Positions 5,641 through 7,486 of a DNA stretch of 7,486 bases are shown one piece after another. How positions within the stretch are numbered: position 1 is the stretch's first letter; every line of letters starts with the position of its first letter. The position numbers were made by a program, and so were the translations under genes. The notes under the pieces are model-generated. The model was not told where the DNA came from. It was given only the letters and a program-made list of their open reading frames with translations, and did not search any database. Location of the stretch: assembly GCA_025997455.1 (NCBI GenBank), contig BNUP01000109.1, forward strand, positions 1 through 7,486. Direction: 5' to 3'. The DNA is from Fibrobacterales bacterium. GTDB taxonomy: Bacteria; Fibrobacterota; Fibrobacteria; Fibrobacterales; Fibrobacteraceae.

Positions 5641-5783
5641 TTAGCACAATCGCTGTACCATCAAAAAATCGATGATTCTCGTGCCCACAACTAAGACCGA
5701 ATCTGAAGACTCTACTCCGCTCCTATGCACCGCATAGAGAGTCACCACTGCAGGCTCAAACAAACAAGTCTCTTCAAAATTAT
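5641..5783 (-). pseudogene. Zinc-type (medium-chain) alcohol dehydrogenase remnant
   Basis: Read leftward, the frame gives DNFEETCLFEPAVVTLYAVH, then RSGVESSDSVLVVGTRIIDF and a TAA at 5643-5641. This corresponds to the mid-region of zinc-dependent medium-chain dehydrogenases, where FEE-x-FEPA-V-LHAV-R-GV is followed by DSVLVVGAGxIG, the NAD(P)-binding motif. Here GAGxIG has decayed to GTRIID. Upstream, the frame passes without a stop into the 76-bp palindromic element, so that element was probably inserted in the gene before it decayed. The N-terminal zinc region and the C-terminus are absent. Which sugar or polyol the enzyme used cannot be told; its position ahead of the cytidylyltransferase suggests activated-sugar or polyol synthesis. 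Confidence 0.6.
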
Positions 5784-5859
5784 CTATAGTAGGCTCTGAA
5801 GAACTCGTTAAGAGGTCGTCAGAGCCTACTAAGCGACACGGGCGAACTGTGTTTTTATG
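5784..5859 (-). repeat. Palindromic element copy 2 (76 bp), inverted relative to copy 1
   Basis: This is the reverse complement of 1087-1162 with one difference. Its hairpin arms are 5788-5806 and 5812-5830, with a fully paired outer 12 bp. On the minus strand it is read in the same frame as copy 1 (DDLLTSSSEP) and continues directly into the dehydrogenase remnant; the frame is open from 5868 to 5641. Confidence 0.9.
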
Positions 5860-5870
5860 GTGATAATGTC

Positions 5871-5895
5871 ATCCTGCGGCGAATGCTCGCAGGAT
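5871..5895. repeat. Small perfect hairpin between two palindromic elements
   Basis: ATCCTGCG (5871-5878) pairs perfectly with CGCAGGAT (5888-5895) around a 9-nt loop. It fills the gap between the 76-bp and 69-bp elements and ends where the latter begins, so it may be part of a compound element. Confidence 0.6.
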
Positions 5896-5963
5896 AGCCG
5901 TCGTCTCCGAAGAACTCCTTGTTTTATGAGATAAAGTTTGAGGGAGTTCTTCTGAGATTACTA
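5895..5963 (-). repeat. Palindromic element B, copy 2 (69 bp), inverted
   Basis: This is the reverse complement of 2736-2804 at 60 of 69 positions. Arms TCTCCGAAGAACTCC (5904-5918) and 5943-5957 pair at 14 of 15 positions around a 24-nt loop. It ends 28 bp before the promoter of the secreted-protein gene. Confidence 0.85.
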
Positions 5964-5990
5964 AAATATTAAAAAAATCCACATTTTTTC

Positions 5991-6019
5991 TTGCATTTTG
6001 TTCAAAAAAAATGTATATT
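5991..6019 (+). promoter_or_regulatory. Sigma70-like promoter of the secreted module protein
   Basis: TTGCAT (5991-5996) and TATATT (6014-6019) are separated by exactly 17 bp, with TG directly before the -10. Initiation 6-8 nt downstream would fall at about 6025-6027, next to the ATG at 6028, implying a leaderless or nearly leaderless mRNA. Confidence 0.65.
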
Positions 6020-6027
6020 TACCCACG

Positions 6028-7458
6028 ATGTCGCAAATCTCGCAAAAAAAATTAGAACTCCTGTATACAGGAGTTCTGGGCAAAGCCCAGAACTCTAACA
6101 TTATCTTTTTATTCGCTACTTTATTTTTGCTTTCTAATTTGACCTTTGCACAGGGTACTACCGGTTCCACCATTTGGGCACTTGCAGATGGCGTTGAGTC
6201 TGTTTCGACCGGTGGCGGTTGGTTTAGCACCACCGATATAACCGTAAATAATTCAGATGGCATTGGCGGTTGCACAACTACAGGTTTCTCAGGGGACGAG
6301 GGATACGCCATAGGTCAGGATTTGTTAGATGAGAATGGTGTGGTCAATTTTACCTATACACCAGGTTGTTCTTATCCTTATCCATACGCCATCATAGGCT
6401 TTACTTGGTTAAATCCAACAACCCCCGCTCCTGAAGTGTGGGCAGGTCACTCCGGTTTTGTTGTGGAATACGAATTCTCCGGCGATGGCAATCTTACAAT
6501 GAATATTGCCACAGATGGCGATATGACGGGATACGATGATTATTCTTTTGCTTTATCAAAGCAAACTATGGGTAAAAAGACTATTCAATTAAGTCAATTT
6601 AGCCAAGCCGGTTGGGGGAATAATGTTTCACTTGCAACGGCTTTAGCACTTAGCAATGCTATCCAATTCAAATGGGAACCCGGTTCGGCTAGTGCAGAAA
6701 GGAATGCCCAATTTATTATTAAAAGCATTACTTGGATAGATGGGGAGTTACCTAACAGTAGCAGTTCATCTAGCACCATTTGGGCACTTGCAGATGGCGT
6801 TGAGTCTGTTTCGACCGGTGGCGGTTGGTTTAGCACCACCGATATAACCGTAAATAATTCAGATGGCATTGGCGGTTGCACAACTACAGGTTTCTCAGGG
6901 GACGAGGGATACGCCATAGGTCAGGATTTGTTAGATGAGAATGGTGTGGTCAATTTTACCTATACACCAGGTTGTTCTTATCCTTATCCATACGCCATCA
7001 TAGGCTTTACTTGGTTAAATCCAACAACCCCCGCTCCTGAAGTGTGGGCAGGTCACTCCGGCTTTGTTGTTGAATACGAATTTTCGGGTGAGGGCAATCT
7101 TACAATGAATATTATCACTGAGGGTGAGGTAGCAGGATACGATGATTATTCTTTTGCTTTATCAAAGCAAACTATGGGTAAAAAGACTATTCAATTAAGT
7201 CAATTTAGCCAAGCCGGTTGGGGGAATAATGTTTCACTTGCAACGGCTTTAGCACTTAGCAATGCTATCCAATTCAAATGGGAACCCGGTTCGGCTAGTG
7301 CAGAAAGGAATGCCCAATTTATTATTAAAAGCATTACTTGGATAGATGGGGAGTTACCTCATACGCACGAAGTTAATCGGGTGCTAATTGCAGTGGTCGT
7401 TTCTTCCTGCGTTTCTGTATCAGCAGACAGCGTTCTGTTTCGGCGAACCGTGCCTTGA
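6028..7458 (+). CDS. Secreted protein with two carbohydrate-binding-like modules, 3' end disrupted
   Basis: I chose ATG 6028 because an upstream in-frame TTG (5998) lies inside the promoter. The N-terminus has a short region encoded by the 6054-6095 palindromes, then the hydrophobic segment NIIFLFATLFLLSNLTFAQG, a signal peptide probably cleaved after Ala or Gln. Two modules follow (encoded 6168-6753 and 6774-7359), joined by a Ser-rich linker. Each runs from IWALADGVESVSTGGGW through GFVVEYEFSG and KTIQLSQFSQAGWGNNVSL to IQFKWEP...FIIKSITWIDGE. This resembles the CBM11-like or galactose-binding beta-sandwich modules of Fibrobacter polysaccharide-degrading proteins, so glycan binding outside the cell is likely. 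No catalytic domain is visible. After GELP at 7359 the frame reads 33 unrelated residues to a stop at 7458, apparently because of an insertion; the original protein was probably longer. Confidence 0.8.
   Translation: MSQISQKKLELLYTGVLGKAQNSNIIFLFATLFLLSNLTFAQGTTGSTIWALADGVESVSTGGGWFSTTDITVNNSDGIGGCTTTGFSGDEGYAIGQDLLDENGVVNFTYTPGCSYPYPYAIIGFTWLNPTTPAPEVWAGHSGFVVEYEFSGDGNLTMNIATDGDMTGYDDYSFALSKQTMGKKTIQLSQFSQAGWGNNVSLATALALSNAIQFKWEPGSASAERNAQFIIKSITWIDGELPNSSSSSSTIWALADGVESVSTGGGWFSTTDITVNNSDGIGGCTTTGFSGDEGYAIGQDLLDENGVVNFTYTPGCSYPYPYAIIGFTWLNPTTPAPEVWAGHSGFVVEYEFSGEGNLTMNIITEGEVAGYDDYSFALSKQTMGKKTIQLSQFSQAGWGNNVSLATALALSNAIQFKWEPGSASAERNAQFIIKSITWIDGELPHTHEVNRVLIAVVVSSCVSVSADSVLFRRTVP
6054..6095. 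repeat. Two overlapping, mutually exclusive palindromes in the signal-peptide region
   Basis: Bases 6054-6077 form a perfect 24-bp palindrome (AGAACTC...GAGTTCT). Bases 6071-6095 form a perfect 11-bp stem (GAGTTCTGGGC, loop AAA, GCCCAGAACTC). Both use the same GAGTTCT at 6071-6077, so only one can form in a given RNA. They encode LELLYTGVLGKAQNS, in frame, between the start codon and the hydrophobic core. The AGAACTC core is shared with the other palindromes of the window. Confidence 0.85.
6168..6753 (+). repeat. Tandem module repeat, unit 1 (586 bp)
   Basis: This unit aligns without gaps to 6774-7359 at an offset of 606 bp (202 codons). By eye the two differ at 16 bases, all between 6456 and 6532; the remaining roughly 510 bases appear identical. 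Confidence 0.95.
6774..7359 (+). repeat. Tandem module repeat, unit 2 (586 bp)
   Basis: Second copy of the module-coding repeat. A 20-bp spacer encoding the Ser linker separates it from unit 1. Its right end coincides with the point where the protein loses similarity to itself, after GELP. Confidence 0.95.
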
Positions 7459-7486
7459 ACTCCTCTATGGAAACGAGAGAGGTCTT
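7360..7486. mobile_element. Candidate end of an inserted element
   Basis: Unit 1 is followed by the Ser linker, but after unit 2 the sequence changes abruptly at 7360 to an unrelated stretch that carries a minus-strand reading frame ending 13 bp from the junction. That layout fits an insertion sequence or other mobile DNA inserted in the secreted-protein gene. No terminal inverted repeat or target duplication can be shown because the other end is outside the window. Confidence 0.4.
7373..7486 (-). CDS. C-terminal 37 codons of an unrecognised protein (runs off the right edge)
   Basis: Read leftward, the frame is open from the window edge to TAA 7375-7373 and gives SIEEFKARFAETERCLLIQ followed by KRRKKRPLQLAPD. 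It is charged, helical-looking and ends in a basic cluster, plausible for a DNA-binding or transposase-type C-terminus, but I do not recognise the family. The opposite strand here encodes only the spurious tail of the secreted protein, so this is the more likely coding strand. Confidence 0.45.
   Translation of the reverse strand, partial: KTSLVSIEEFKARFAETERCLLIQKRRKKRPLQLAPD

Noticed and set aside
5723..5737. Small hairpin CTATGC / GCATAG
   Set aside because: Six pairs with a 3-nt loop inside the dehydrogenase remnant; too short to separate from chance.
5998..6027. TTG at 5998 as start of the secreted protein
   Set aside because: It lies between the -35 and -10 boxes, so it would not be on the transcript.
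5961..6311. Minus-strand frames at 5961-6311 and 6594-6917 sharing a beginning
   Set aside because: The shared start simply reflects the tandem module repeat read backward; the plus strand has a signal peptide and domain structure.

Overview
The window reads as an accessory stretch of an AT-rich bacterial genome, most plausibly Fibrobacterota (Fibrobacter or Fibromonas-like). The best evidence is a secreted protein built from carbohydrate-binding modules of the style common in Fibrobacter, joined by a poly-serine linker, plus an Rpn-type PD-(D/E)XK nuclease and several surface-polysaccharide genes. This assignment is inferred from protein style, not from a marker gene; Bacteroidota or another gut phylum is not excluded.

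Left part (1-2421): a surface-glycan locus that has been rearranged. The start of a family-2 glycosyltransferase (GT2) reads leftward out of the window. It overlaps by ATGA the tail of a PD-(D/E)XK nuclease that normally sits at the end of an AAA-type ATPase. Head to head with that tail, on the plus strand, is the C-terminal half of a GT2 fused to a Rossmann-like domain. A single inversion with one breakpoint at about 535-543 would explain both broken genes. A complete radical SAM protein with its own N-terminal Rossmann domain follows, behind a strong ribosome binding site.

Middle part (2422-5990): decayed biosynthetic genes, all on the minus strand (phosphonopyruvate decarboxylase, zinc alcohol dehydrogenase, glucose-1-phosphate cytidylyltransferase), interspersed with two intact modules. 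One is an Rpn nuclease with an exact eight-heptad coiled coil (plus strand). The other is a HepT/MntA toxin-antitoxin pair (minus strand) with both diagnostic motifs, RX4HXY and GSX10DXD.

Right part (5991-7486): a promoter, then a secreted protein with two nearly identical 195-residue modules. Its 3' end is cut at about 7360, apparently by an insertion carrying the end of a minus-strand gene.

The most notable signal is a set of imperfect palindromes sharing an AGAACTC/GAGTTCT core, at 1087-1162, 2690-2735, 2736-2804, 5784-5859, 5895-5963 and 6054-6095. One 76-bp element occurs twice in inverted orientation with a single difference. In both places it lies inside protein-coding sequence and is read in the same frame, adding about 20 residues. 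This behaviour resembles the Rickettsia palindromic elements that insert in frame into genes. Whether the adjacent Rpn nuclease mobilises these palindromes, as RAYT transposases do for REPs, is speculation that can be tested.
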